NCBI RefSeq assembly: GCF_902499175.1
Contig: NZ_CABVQC010000027.1
Coordinates: 1 to 64,000 of the forward strand
Direction of reading: 5' to 3'
From: Burkholderia aenigmatica
Lineage (GTDB): Bacteria; Pseudomonadota; Gammaproteobacteria; Burkholderiales; Burkholderiaceae
Length of the DNA: 64,000 nt
A program made the translations under genes and the position numbers. This document shows, piece after piece, positions 27,933 through 37,653 of the stretch. Within the stretch, counting starts at the first letter, position 1, and each line of letters opens with the position of its first letter. A model generated the notes under the pieces. It did no database searches, had not been told where the DNA came from, and saw only the letters and a program-made list of their open reading frames with translations.

Positions 27933-29291
27933 ATGACGACGCAACAACCGTCCGCGACATCGGCCACGTCCCGGCCCGGCATGCCGGCCGCCATCGACGA
28001 GCGGCATCTGATGCGCGTGCTCATACGCAAGCTGGTGCCGTTTCTCGCGCTGATCTACGTGGTCGCGTACGTCGATCGCACGGTCGTCGGCTTCGCGAAG
28101 CTGCACATGAACGCCGCGATCGGTTTGAGTGACGCGGCGTACGGGCTCGGTGCGGGCCTGTTCTTCATCGGCTACTTCCTGTGCGAGGTGCCGAGCAATC
28201 TCGCGTTGGGCCGCTTCGGCGCGCGTGTGTGGTTCGCGCGCATCCTCGCGACGTGGGGCGTGATCACGATGGCCATGGCATTCGTGCAGGGGCCCACCAG
28301 TTTCTACGTACTGCGCTTCCTGCTGGGGGCAGCCGAGGCCGGCCTGTATCCGGGCATTCTCTATTTCCTCACGCAGTGGTTCCCGATGCGCGATCGCGCG
28401 CGGGTGATCGGGCTGCTCGTGCTCGCGCAGCCGGTCGCCGGCATCGTGACGGGCCCGCTTGCAGGGTGGCTGTTGTCGACGCACGGGCTGTTCGGCCTGT
28501 CGAACTGGCAGACGCTGTTCGTCGTCAGCGGCCTGCCGGCCGTGCTGCTCGTGTGGCCGACGCTGCGGCTGCTGCCCGAGTCGCCCGATCGCGCCCGCTG
28601 GCTGAACGATGCGGAACGCCGCTGGATCGCCCGCCAGCTTGCCGCCGATCGCGATACCTATCGCCCCGACACGCACCGCAATCCGCTCGCGGCGCTGCGC
28701 GACCGCCGCGTGCTGCTGCTCGCCGCGCTGTTCCTGCCGTTTCCGCTGTGCATCTACGGGCTGTCGCTGTGGCTGCCGACGATCATCAAGGCGTTCGGCA
28801 CGGGCGATGCGGCGACGGGCCTGCTGTCGGCCGTGCCGTACCTGTTCGCGGTGGTCGGCCTGCTGGTCGTGCCGCGCCATTCGGACCGCACGCGCGAACG
28901 CTACTGGCACATCGTCGTCGTGTCGGCCGCGGCCGCGCTGACGATGGCCGCGAGCGCATGGGTGCGGCAGCCGGCACTGCAGTTCCTGTTCATCTGCCTC
29001 ACGGCGTTTTCGCTCTATTCGATCCAGGCCGTCGTGTGGGCGCTGCCCGGCGAGTTCCTGACCGGTACGAGCGCGGCGGTCGGCATTGCCGCGATCAATT
29101 CGCTCGCGAATCTCGGCGGCTATGTCGGGCCGTACGGAATCGGCCTGATCAAGCAGGCGACCGGCAGCCTCGCGGCCGGCCTGTATTTTCTCGCGGCGAC
29201 GCTGCTGTTCGCGGTGCTGATCACGTTCGTGGTCCGTGCGGCGCTGCGCACACCGCAACCCATCGACGGCGCGCTCGCCCGCGAATCGTGA
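27933..29291 (+). CDS. MFS transporter, anion:cation symporter (ACS) type
   Basis: Twelve-helix major facilitator carrier of 452 residues; the ATG at 27933 follows GGAGACAGC. Helix 1 has the ACS-family pattern YVVAYVDRTVVGFAKLHMNA, and the segment RFLLGAAEAGLYPGILYFLTQWFP is diagnostic of tartrate/phthalate/galactonate-type organic anion carriers. It lies between the arabinonate dehydratase and the keto-deoxy-arabonate dehydratase, so arabinonate (or a related aldonate) uptake is likely. This would let the cell take up oxidised sugar directly, alongside the ABC importer for the free sugar. Confidence 0.85.
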   Translation: MTTQQPSATSATSRPGMPAAIDERHLMRVLIRKLVPFLALIYVVAYVDRTVVGFAKLHMNAAIGLSDAAYGLGAGLFFIGYFLCEVPSNLALGRFGARVWFARILATWGVITMAMAFVQGPTSFYVLRFLLGAAEAGLYPGILYFLTQWFPMRDRARVIGLLVLAQPVAGIVTGPLAGWLLSTHGLFGLSNWQTLFVVSGLPAVLLVWPTLRLLPESPDRARWLNDAERRWIARQLAADRDTYRPDTHRNPLAALRDRRVLLLAALFLPFPLCIYGLSLWLPTIIKAFGTGDAATGLLSAVPYLFAVVGLLVVPRHSDRTRERYWHIVVVSAAAALTMAASAWVRQPALQFLFICLTAFSLYSIQAVVWALPGEFLTGTSAAVGIAAINSLANLGGYVGPYGIGLIKQATGSLAAGLYFLAATLLFAVLITFVVRAALRTPQPIDGALARES

Positions 29292-29336
29292 TGCCTTGCG
29301 GCGACGCATCGTCTTGACTGACGCAGGATCCGAACC

Positions 29337-30266
29337 ATGACATCGAGCAGCACGCCGCGCTACCGCGGCATCTTCCCCGTCGTTCCGACGACGTTTACCG
29401 ACACCGGCGAGCTCGATCTCGCGAGCCAGAAGCGCGCGGTCGATTTCATGATCGACGCGGGCTCGGACGGGCTGTGCCTCCTCGCGAACTTCTCCGAGCA
29501 GTTCGCGATCACCGACGATGAACGCGACGTGCTCACGCGCACGATCCTCGATCACGTCGCGGGACGTGTGCCGGTGATCGTCACGACGTCGCACTACAGC
29601 ACGCAGGTATGCGCCGCGCGCAGCCTGCGCGCGCAGCAGCTCGGCGCCGCGATGGTGATGACGATGCCGCCGTATCACGGTGCGACGTTCCGCGTGCCGG
29701 AAGCGCAGATCGTCGATTTCTATGCGCGCGTGTCCGATGCGATCGACATCCCGATCATGATCCAGGACGCGCCCGCGAGCGGCACCGCGCTCTCCGCACA
29801 GCTCCTCGCGCGGATGGCGCGCGAGATCGAGCAGGTCGCTTACTTCAAGATCGAGACGCCGGGCGCCGCGAACAAGCTGCGCGAGCTGATCCGCCTGGGC
29901 GGCGACGCGGTCGAGGGGCCGTGGGACGGCGAGGAGGCGATCACGTTGCTGGCCGACCTGCATGCGGGCGCGACCGGCGCGATGACGGGCGGCGCATACC
30001 CGGACGGCATCCGGCCGATCCTCGCAGCCTTCCGCGCAGGCCGGCACGACGACGCGTTCGCGCATTACCAGGCGTGGCTGCCGCTGATCAACCACGAGAA
30101 CCGCCAGTCCGGGATCCTGACCGCGAAGGCGCTGATGCGTGAAGGCGGCGTGATCGCGTGCGAGCGGCCGCGGCATCCGATGCCGGAACTGCACCCGGAC
30201 ACCCGTGCGGAGCTGATCGCGATCGCGCGCCGGCTCGATCCGCTCGTGTTGCGCTGGGCGCACTGA
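29337..30266 (+). CDS. L-2-keto-3-deoxyarabonate dehydratase (DHDPS/NAL family)
   Basis: Class I aldolase-fold lyase, 309 residues. It should dehydrate L-2-keto-3-deoxyarabonate to alpha-ketoglutaric semialdehyde. The Schiff-base lysine is Lys171 in AYFKIETPG. The substrate-carboxylate loop reads DGLCLLANFSEQF instead of the GTTGE of dihydrodipicolinate synthase, and the usual active-site Tyr motif LYNVP is replaced by MIQDAP. Both changes separate it from lysine biosynthesis enzymes. Located between the aldonate dehydratase/MFS pair and the sugar dehydrogenase. The equivalent Azospirillum gene is called araD. Confidence 0.82.
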   Translation: MTSSSTPRYRGIFPVVPTTFTDTGELDLASQKRAVDFMIDAGSDGLCLLANFSEQFAITDDERDVLTRTILDHVAGRVPVIVTTSHYSTQVCAARSLRAQQLGAAMVMTMPPYHGATFRVPEAQIVDFYARVSDAIDIPIMIQDAPASGTALSAQLLARMAREIEQVAYFKIETPGAANKLRELIRLGGDAVEGPWDGEEAITLLADLHAGATGAMTGGAYPDGIRPILAAFRAGRHDDAFAHYQAWLPLINHENRQSGILTAKALMREGGVIACERPRHPMPELHPDTRAELIAIARRLDPLVLRWAH

Positions 30267-31217
<951 letters not shown>

Positions 31218-31291
31218 CCATGCGGGCGCGCCGCGGCGCGATCGCACACGACGAATCATTACGGCATGAGCCGACACCAAGGAGACACCGC

Positions 31292-32305
31292 ATGAACCGC
31301 ACGATTCACACGATTCGCCGCCATACCTTGCGCGCCCTGCTGGCCGCGCTATGCATCGCACCGCTCGGCATGCAGGGCGCCGCGCGCGCCGACGCGCCGC
31401 TGAAGATCGGCTTCCTGGTGAAGATGCCCGAGCAGGCCTGGTTCATCAACGAGCAGAACGCCGCGTCCGCGCTGGGCCAGAAGGAGAATTTCTCGGTCGT
31501 GAAGATCGGCACGCCCGATGGCGAGAAGGTGCTCGCCGCGATCGACAACCTCGGCTCGCAGGGCGCACAGGGTTTCGTGATCTGCGCACCGGACGTGCGC
31601 CTCGGCCCGGCGATCGCCGCGCGTGCGAAGCGCTACAACATGAAGTTCGTGACCGTCGACGACCAGCTCGTCGATTCGACCGGCAAGCCGCTGCCGAACG
31701 TGCCGCACCTCGGGATGTCGGCGACCAAGATCGGCAACCAGGTCGGCCAGGCGATTGCCGACGAAATGAAGCGGCGCGGCTGGAAGCCCGAGGAAGTCGG
31801 TGCGCTGCGGATCACGAACTACGAGCTGCCGACCGCGAAGCTGCGCACCGACGGCGCCACGCAGGCGTTGCTCGCGAACGGCTTCCGCAAGGAGAACATC
31901 TTCGACGCGCCGCAGAAGACAACCGACGACGAAGGCGGTTTCAGCGCGGCCGCGCCGGTGCTCGCCCGCCATCCGAACGTGAAGAAATGGGTGGTCTACG
32001 CGCTGAACGAGGAAACCGTGCTCGGCGCGGTGCGCGCGACCGAGCAGCTGCATATCCCGGCGGCCGACGTGATCGGCGTCGGCATCAACGGCGCGGGCGA
32101 GGCGTTCGCCGAATTCCAGAAGAAGGAGCCGACCGGCTTCTACGGGACGATTGCCGTCAGCTCGACGAACCACGGCAAGGACAGCACGCAGAACCTCATC
32201 GACTGGATCCGCAATGGCAAGACGCCGCCGGCCGACACGCAGACGAGCGGCAAGCTGATGACGCGCGCGAACTGGCAGGCCGTGCGCACCGAGCTCGGCA
32301 TCTGA
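31292..32305 (+). CDS. araF: Periplasmic L-arabinose-binding protein (AraF-like)
   Basis: Solute-binding protein of the sugar ABC importer, 337 residues. A Sec signal peptide ([22 protein letters not shown]) is followed by a periplasmic-binding-protein type 1 fold: [35 protein letters not shown], and [17 protein letters not shown], all close to arabinose-binding proteins. GGAGACACCGC precedes the ATG. The ATPase and permease genes follow directly. Galactose could be a second ligand. Confidence 0.88.
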   Translation: MNRTIHTIRRHTLRALLAALCIAPLGMQGAARADAPLKIGFLVKMPEQAWFINEQNAASALGQKENFSVVKIGTPDGEKVLAAIDNLGSQGAQGFVICAPDVRLGPAIAARAKRYNMKFVTVDDQLVDSTGKPLPNVPHLGMSATKIGNQVGQAIADEMKRRGWKPEEVGALRITNYELPTAKLRTDGATQALLANGFRKENIFDAPQKTTDDEGGFSAAAPVLARHPNVKKWVVYALNEETVLGAVRATEQLHIPAADVIGVGINGAGEAFAEFQKKEPTGFYGTIAVSSTNHGKDSTQNLIDWIRNGKTPPADTQTSGKLMTRANWQAVRTELGI

Positions 32306-32325
32306 GCGCGCGACGCGAGAACGCG

Positions 32326-33879
32326 ATGACGACGCAGACGATGACGGCCATATCCGGCAACGACGGCGGCGACGACGGCACACCGCCGCCCGGCGGCCCG
32401 CTGCTCGCGCTCGACGGCATCACGGTGACGTTCCCGGGCGTGCGCGCGCTCGACACCGTGTCGCTGTCGGTGCGCGCGGGCGAAGTGCATGGGCTGATGG
32501 GCGAGAACGGCGCGGGGAAGTCGACGCTGCTGAAGGTGCTGTCCGGCGTGAACCAGCCGCAGGCCGGCACGCTGACGCTGAACGGCACGGTGCAGCGCTT
32601 CGCGTCGACACGCGCGGCGCTGGAGGCCGGCATCGCGATCATCTACCAGGAGCTGCATCTGGTGCCCGAGCTGACGGTCGCCGAAAACCTGATGCTCGGG
32701 CAGTTGCCGAGCCGGCTCGGCGTGGTCGACGAACGCACGCTCGCCGCGCGCGCGCTCGATGCGCTGGAGCGGCTCGGCGAGCACATCGATCCGGGTATTC
32801 CGGTGAAGTATCTGTCGATCGGCCAGCGCCAGATGATCGAGATCGGCAAGGCGCTGATGCGCGACGCGCGCGTGATCGCGTTCGACGAGCCGACGAGTTC
32901 GCTGTCCGCGCGCGAGACCACGCAACTGTTCCGGATCATCCGCGCGCTGCGCGCGGAGGGCCGCGCGATCATCTACGTCACGCACCGGATGGAAGAGGTG
33001 TATGAACTGTGCGACCGCGTGACCGTGTTTCGCGATGGCCGCCGCATCGACACGTTCGATTCCGTGACCGATCTCGACCGCGACCGGTTGATCGGCTGCA
33101 TGGTCGGCCGTTCGATCGAGGACGTGTACGGCTACCGGCCGCGCGCAGCCGGCGACGTGCTGATCGAGGCGAAGGGGCTCGTGGGGCCCGGCTTGTCCGA
33201 GCCCGTGTCGTTCACCGCGCGGCGCGGCGAGATCGTCGGCTTCTTCGGGCTGGTCGGCGCGGGTCGCTCGGAGCTGATGAAGCTGCTATACGGCGCCGCG
33301 CGCCCGAGCGCGGGGCACGTCGAGCTACACGGGCGGCGCGTCGCGTTCGGCAGCCCGCGCGACGCGGTGCGCGCCGGCCTCGCGCTGTGCCCGGAAGACC
33401 GCAAGCAGGAGGGCATCGTCGCGATCGCGTCGGTGGCCGACAACTTGAACATCAGCGCGCGCCGGCATTTCAGCCCGGCGCGGATGCTGCTCGACGTGCG
33501 GCGCGAACGCGAGCTTGCACAACGCTACATCGAACGGCTCGCGATCAAAACCCGCGACGGCGACACGCCGATCGGCGCGCTGTCCGGCGGCAACCAGCAG
33601 AAGGTCGTGCTCGCGCGCTGGCTGGCCGAGCGGATCGACGTGTTTTTGATGGACGAGCCGACGCGCGGCATCGACGTCGGCGCGCGCGCGGAAATCTACA
33701 ACCTGTTCTACGAACTCGCGGAAGCGGGCCGCACGGTGATCCTCGTGTCGAGCGACCTGGCCGAGGTGATCGGCGTGTCGGACCGGATCGTCGTGATGAA
33801 GGAAGGACGGATCGCGGGCGAGGTCGCGAAGGCGCAGGCGACGCCCGACGCGCTGATCAAGCTCGCACTGCCGCGCTAG
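32326..33879 (+). CDS. araG: Sugar ABC transporter ATPase with two ABC domains (AraG-like)
   Basis: Energises L-arabinose import. 517 residues with two ABC cassettes, as in the AraG/RbsA/XylG family. Domain 1 has the Walker [10 protein letters not shown], signature region LSIGQRQM and Walker [10 protein letters not shown]. Domain 2 has a degenerate Walker A ([11 protein letters not shown]), as normal for the family, with LSGGNQQKV and [12 protein letters not shown]. An N-terminal Gly/Asp/Pro-rich stretch before [11 protein letters not shown] is probably disordered. A second ATG at 32341 is possible. The gap to the binding-protein gene is 20 bases. Confidence 0.9.
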   Translation: MTTQTMTAISGNDGGDDGTPPPGGPLLALDGITVTFPGVRALDTVSLSVRAGEVHGLMGENGAGKSTLLKVLSGVNQPQAGTLTLNGTVQRFASTRAALEAGIAIIYQELHLVPELTVAENLMLGQLPSRLGVVDERTLAARALDALERLGEHIDPGIPVKYLSIGQRQMIEIGKALMRDARVIAFDEPTSSLSARETTQLFRIIRALRAEGRAIIYVTHRMEEVYELCDRVTVFRDGRRIDTFDSVTDLDRDRLIGCMVGRSIEDVYGYRPRAAGDVLIEAKGLVGPGLSEPVSFTARRGEIVGFFGLVGAGRSELMKLLYGAARPSAGHVELHGRRVAFGSPRDAVRAGLALCPEDRKQEGIVAIASVADNLNISARRHFSPARMLLDVRRERELAQRYIERLAIKTRDGDTPIGALSGGNQQKVVLARWLAERIDVFLMDEPTRGIDVGARAEIYNLFYELAEAGRTVILVSSDLAEVIGVSDRIVVMKEGRIAGEVAKAQATPDALIKLALPR

Positions 33880-33912
33880 CCCCCCGCAACGATCAACCGG
33901 AATGCCAATGAC

Positions 33913-34932
33913 ATGAGCCAGGCCATGCAACCCCAACGCACTTCCCCGTCCCCCGATGCTGCCGCCGTGCCCGCACGCGCACGCGGCGGCATGTGGCAGC
34001 TGATCAACCGCTCCGGCATCGTAATGGTGTTTCTCGTGCTGTTCGCGACGCTGTCGCTGACCGTGCCGGACTTCCTCACGCCGCGCAACATCCAGGGCCT
34101 GCTGCTGTCGGTCACGCTGATCGGCTCGATCGCGGTGACGATGATGTTCGTGCTCGCACTCGGCGAGGTCGACCTGTCGGTTGCGTCGATCGTCGCGTTC
34201 TCGGGCGTCGTCGCATCGACGCTGATTACCGCGACGCACAGCGTGGCGCTCGGCATCGCGGCCGGCATACTGGCGGGCGGCGCGGTCGGGCTCGTCAACG
34301 GCGTGCTGATCGCGCGCTGGCGGATCAACTCGCTGATCGTCACGCTCGCGATGATGGAGGTCGTGCGCGGGCTTGCGTTCATCACGTCGAACGGCGACGC
34401 GGTGATGATCTCCGAGGAGCGCTTCTTCGAACTCGGGTCCGGCTCGTTCCTCGGTATCTCGTATCCGATCTGGAGCAACATCGTCGGCTTCGTCGTGTTC
34501 GGCTTCCTGTTGCGCAAGACGGTATTCGGCAAGAACGTGCTGGCCGTCGGCGGCAACGGCGAGGCTGCGCTGCTCGCGGGGCTGCCGGTGATGCGCATCA
34601 AGATCACCGTGTTCGTACTGCAGGGGCTCGTGACCGGTTTCGCCGGCGTGATGCTCGCGTCGCGGATGAGCCTCGGCGATCCGAAGACGTCGGTCGGGCT
34701 CGAGCTCGGCGTGATTTCCGCGTGCGTGCTCGGCGGCGTGTCGCTGACGGGCGGCGTCGCGACGATCTCCGGCGTATTGGTCGGCGTGCTGATCATGGGT
34801 GCCGTGCAGGACGCGATGAGCCTGCTGAATGTGCCGACGTTTTACCAATATCTGATACGCGGCGGAATTCTGTTGCTCGCGGTGCTGTTCGACCAGTATC
34901 GTCGCAACCAGCGCCGCGCGATGAAGATCTGA
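33913..34932 (+). CDS. araH: Sugar ABC transporter permease (AraH-like)
   Basis: Membrane subunit of the arabinose importer, 339 residues with about ten helices. It shows the BPD_transp_2 pattern TLIGSIAVTMMFVLALGEVDLSVASI and the C-terminal GVISACVLGGVSLTGGVATISG, with the EAA-like coupling region. The N-terminus is hydrophilic and begins MSQAMQP. It follows araG by 33 bases; a lactonase gene comes next. Confidence 0.88.
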   Translation: MSQAMQPQRTSPSPDAAAVPARARGGMWQLINRSGIVMVFLVLFATLSLTVPDFLTPRNIQGLLLSVTLIGSIAVTMMFVLALGEVDLSVASIVAFSGVVASTLITATHSVALGIAAGILAGGAVGLVNGVLIARWRINSLIVTLAMMEVVRGLAFITSNGDAVMISEERFFELGSGSFLGISYPIWSNIVGFVVFGFLLRKTVFGKNVLAVGGNGEAALLAGLPVMRIKITVFVLQGLVTGFAGVMLASRMSLGDPKTSVGLELGVISACVLGGVSLTGGVATISGVLVGVLIMGAVQDAMSLLNVPTFYQYLIRGGILLLAVLFDQYRRNQRRAMKI

Positions 34933-34977
34933 CGAAAGCGCGGCTGCCCGCGAATGCGAAAAATATCGGGAGACGGC

Positions 34978-35877
34978 ATGCAACAGATTGATCCGGCCGG
35001 GCAGGCGACGCTGCTGGCGGACACCCGCAACACGCTCGGCGAAGGTGCGACATGGTGCGACCGGACGCAAGCGCTGTACTGGGTGGATATCGAAGGCGCG
35101 CAACTGTGGCGCTGCCACGCGGATGGTTCGGACCTTGCACACTGGCCGATGCCCGAACGGCTCGCGTGTTTCGCACTGACGCACGATCCGGACGTGCTGC
35201 TCGTCGGGCTCGCGACGCATCTCGCGTTCTTCGACCTGCGCAGTTGCGTGTTCACGCGAATCGTCGACGTCGAGCCCGATCTGCCGACGCGGCTGAACGA
35301 CGGGCGTTGCGATCCGTCCGGCGCGTTCGTGTTCGGGATGAAGGACGAGGGTAGCGAGCCGCCGCAAGCGGTCGGCGGGTTTTACCGGCTCAATGCCGAC
35401 CTCACGCTCGAACGGCTCGCGTTGCCGCGGGCGGCGATCGCGAACAGCATCGCGTTTTCGCCGGACGGGTCGAAGATGGTCTTCTGCGATTCGCTCGTGC
35501 GAGAAATCCTCGTGTGCGATTACAGCCGCGCCGGTGTGGCCGGCGTGCGGCCGTTCGCACGGCTGACCGATGCGGACGGCGACCCGGACGGCTCGACGAT
35601 GGACCGCGACGGCGGCTTGTGGAACGCGCAGTGGGGCGGCCGGCGGGTAGTGCGCTACGCCGCGGACGGCGTCGAGACGGAACGCATCGCGGTGCCGACC
35701 GCGCAGCCGAGCTGCGTGACGCTTGACGGCGAAGGCCGTCTGTACGTGACGAGTGCCCGCATCGGGTTGAGCGACGACGCGCTGGCCGGCGATCCGCATG
35801 CGGGCGGCGTGTTCGTCGCGCAGACGCGGCACGCGGGGCTACCGACCGCGCGGTTTGCGGGGACGCCGCGTAGCTGA
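34978..35877 (+). CDS. SMP-30/gluconolactonase-family L-arabinonolactonase
   Basis: Opens the arabinono-lactone to L-arabinonate. Six-bladed propeller enzyme of 299 residues. Metal ligands are visible: Glu in NTLGEGATW, Asn in PTRLNDGRCDPSG, Asn in AIANSIAFSPDGS and Asp in DGDPDGSTMDRDGGLW. GGGAG precedes the ATG at 34978. It is the last gene of the operon and supplies the missing step between dehydrogenase and dehydratase. The pathway still needs alpha-ketoglutaric semialdehyde dehydrogenase, which is not adjacent. Confidence 0.87.
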   Translation: MQQIDPAGQATLLADTRNTLGEGATWCDRTQALYWVDIEGAQLWRCHADGSDLAHWPMPERLACFALTHDPDVLLVGLATHLAFFDLRSCVFTRIVDVEPDLPTRLNDGRCDPSGAFVFGMKDEGSEPPQAVGGFYRLNADLTLERLALPRAAIANSIAFSPDGSKMVFCDSLVREILVCDYSRAGVAGVRPFARLTDADGDPDGSTMDRDGGLWNAQWGGRRVVRYAADGVETERIAVPTAQPSCVTLDGEGRLYVTSARIGLSDDALAGDPHAGGVFVAQTRHAGLPTARFAGTPRS

Positions 35878-36049
35878 TCGCGTACGGGATGCCGTTCATG
35901 GGATGTCGCTGACGCAGCGGGTTTCGCGGTCAGACCAGCAGTCCGCCGCGCATGCGTGAGCGCGCAGCGGCTGTCCGGCATTACTGGAACGCCCCGTTTG
36001 CCTCCTGACGTGCTGGTAAGATGGCCCGCAATTCCATCCCGCCCGCACC

Positions 36050-36565
36050 ATGAGTTCCGCACCGACCAAACCCGCGAACCCGAAGAACGCCACGAAGAAC
36101 GCCACGAAGAACGCCGCCCGCGCGACGGGCGACAAGCCGAGGGCGCGCGTGCAGCAGCGCCTGACCTACGTGATCGGCGGCCTCGACCGGCTGCTGCGCC
36201 GCCACATGACCGACGCGCTCGCACCGCTCGGCATCACGCTCGCGCAATACACGGCGTTGTCGGTGCTCGAGGCGCGCGGTGCGTCGTCGAATGCGCAATT
36301 GGCCGAGCGCTCGTGGATCACGCCGCAATCGGCGAACGAAGTGATGAGCGTGATGGCCGCCCGCGGCTTCGTCACGCGTGAAGCCGATCCGTCGCACGGC
36401 CGCATCATCCTGCTGACGCTGACCGACGAAGGCGCGGCGATGCTGCGTGAATGCGAAGCCGTCCTGCGCCCGCTCGAGACGCGCATGCTCGGCGACGTCT
36501 CTGCCGACACCGCCGCGGACGTGCAGCGCGCGCTCGAACTGTTCTCGCGCAACCTGCGCGGCTGA
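36050..36565 (+). CDS. MarR-family regulator of hydroxycinnamate genes (FerC/HcaR-like)
   Basis: MarR-type repressor, 171 residues. The winged-helix core is ITLAQYTALSVLEARGASSNAQLAERSWITPQSANEVMSVMAARGFV with the wing ADPSHGRIILLTLTDEG (quoted in part: ITLAQYTALSVLEARG, ITPQSANEVMSVM). MarR repressors in ferulate pathways bind hydroxycinnamoyl-CoA thioesters, which release DNA. The first 30 residues are Lys/Asn/Thr-rich and encoded by a 12-base tandem repeat, likely disordered. It is upstream of, and on the same strand as, the feruloyl-CoA hydratase-lyase operon; two related palindromes downstream are its probable targets. Confidence 0.82.
   Translation: MSSAPTKPANPKNATKNATKNAARATGDKPRARVQQRLTYVIGGLDRLLRRHMTDALAPLGITLAQYTALSVLEARGASSNAQLAERSWITPQSANEVMSVMAARGFVTREADPSHGRIILLTLTDEGAAMLRECEAVLRPLETRMLGDVSADTAADVQRALELFSRNLRG
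36082..36117 (+). repeat. 12-bp tandem repeat in the MarR gene
   Basis: Three consecutive units of GAAGAACGCCAC (last unit ends GCCGC), coding KNAT-KNAT-KNAA in the disordered N-terminus. Copy-number change would stay in frame. Confidence 0.85.
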
Positions 36566-36697
36566 CCGCCTTCCGGAACCTTCATCACGCGGGCCCGTGC
36601 GGCCCGCGTTCGCTTTGCCGGTCGCCTGACCGTTCCCCGATTCCGTCGTTTCCGCCGCTTTCCGATCCGGGTTTACACCGGCGCTCGTGCCGCTTGC

Positions 36698-36718
36698 AAT
36701 ATCAGGTAGCCTGATATT
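36698..36718. promoter_or_regulatory. MarR operator upstream of the ech-vdh-fcs operon
   Basis: Perfect inverted repeat with arms AATATCAGG and CCTGATATT and a 3-base centre, 68 bases ahead of the first gene. TTGCAA at 36694-36699 could be the -35 hexamer, so the palindrome would fill the promoter spacer. Its core ATCAGG-N3-CCTGAT recurs at 41068. Confidence 0.8.
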
Positions 36719-36785
36719 AAATGAAGCCGTCCGCAGCAGGGATGCTGCGCACCGAATCGCACAGGAACGAACGACAGGAACCGAT

Positions 36786-37616
36786 ATGAGCAAGTACGAC
36801 AACCGCTGGCAGACCGTTGAAGTGAAGGTGGAGGCAGGCATCGCGTGGGTCACGCTGAACCGTCCGGACAAGCGCAATGCGATGAGCCCGACGCTCAACC
36901 AGGAGATGCTGCAGGTACTCGACGCGGTTGAGTTGGACGACGAGGCGAAGGTGCTCGTCCTCACCGGCGCGGGCGCCGCGTGGACGGCCGGCATGGACCT
37001 GAAGGAATACTTCCGCGAGATCGACGGCGGCTCCGACGCGATGCAGGAAAAGGTGCGGCGCGATGCGTCCGAATGGCAATGGCGCCGGCTTCGGATGTAC
37101 AACAAGCCGACCATCGCGATGGTGAACGGCTGGTGCTTCGGCGGCGGTTTCTCGCCGCTCGTCGCGTGCGACCTCGCGATCGCGGCTGAAGAGGCGGTGT
37201 TCGGGCTGTCGGAGATCAACTGGGGCATCCCGCCCGGCAACCTCGTCAGCAAGGCGATGGCGGACACGGTCGGGCACCGTCGCGCGCTGCACTACATCAT
37301 GACCGGCGACACGTTCACCGGCGTGGACGCCGCCGAAATGGGCCTCGTGAACAGCAGCGTGCCGCTCGCCGGGCTGCGCGACGCAACGATCGCGCTCGCT
37401 GTGCGGCTGATGGACAAGAACCCGGTCGTGCTGCGCGCGGCGAAGCACGGCTTCAAGCGCTCGCGCGAGCTCACGTGGGAGCAGTGCGAGGATTATCTGT
37501 ACGCGAAGCTCGACCAGGCGCAGCTGCGCGATCCGGAACACGGCCGCGAACAAGGGCTCAAGCAGTTCCTCGACGACAAGACGATCAAGCCGGGCCTGCA
37601 GGCCTACAAGCGCTGA
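36786..37616 (+). CDS. ech: p-Hydroxycinnamoyl-CoA (feruloyl-CoA) hydratase-lyase
   Basis: Crotonase-fold enzyme that hydrates feruloyl-CoA and cleaves it to vanillin plus acetyl-CoA. 276 residues, exactly the family size. Diagnostic segments: VAWVTLNRPDKRNAMSPTLN (as WVTLNRPDKRNAMSPTLN), the oxyanion-hole region WTAGMDLKEYFRE, NGWCFGGGFSPLVACDLAIA and EINWGIPPGNLVSKAMADT with the catalytic Glu. The ATG at 36786 follows AGGAACCGAT. It is first in an operon with vanillin dehydrogenase and feruloyl-CoA synthetase, downstream of a MarR-type operator. Confidence 0.93.
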   Translation: MSKYDNRWQTVEVKVEAGIAWVTLNRPDKRNAMSPTLNQEMLQVLDAVELDDEAKVLVLTGAGAAWTAGMDLKEYFREIDGGSDAMQEKVRRDASEWQWRRLRMYNKPTIAMVNGWCFGGGFSPLVACDLAIAAEEAVFGLSEINWGIPPGNLVSKAMADTVGHRRALHYIMTGDTFTGVDAAEMGLVNSSVPLAGLRDATIALAVRLMDKNPVVLRAAKHGFKRSRELTWEQCEDYLYAKLDQAQLRDPEHGREQGLKQFLDDKTIKPGLQAYKR

Positions 37617-37653
37617 CGCAACCGGACGAGAGACACGCATGGCAGGAGACAAC

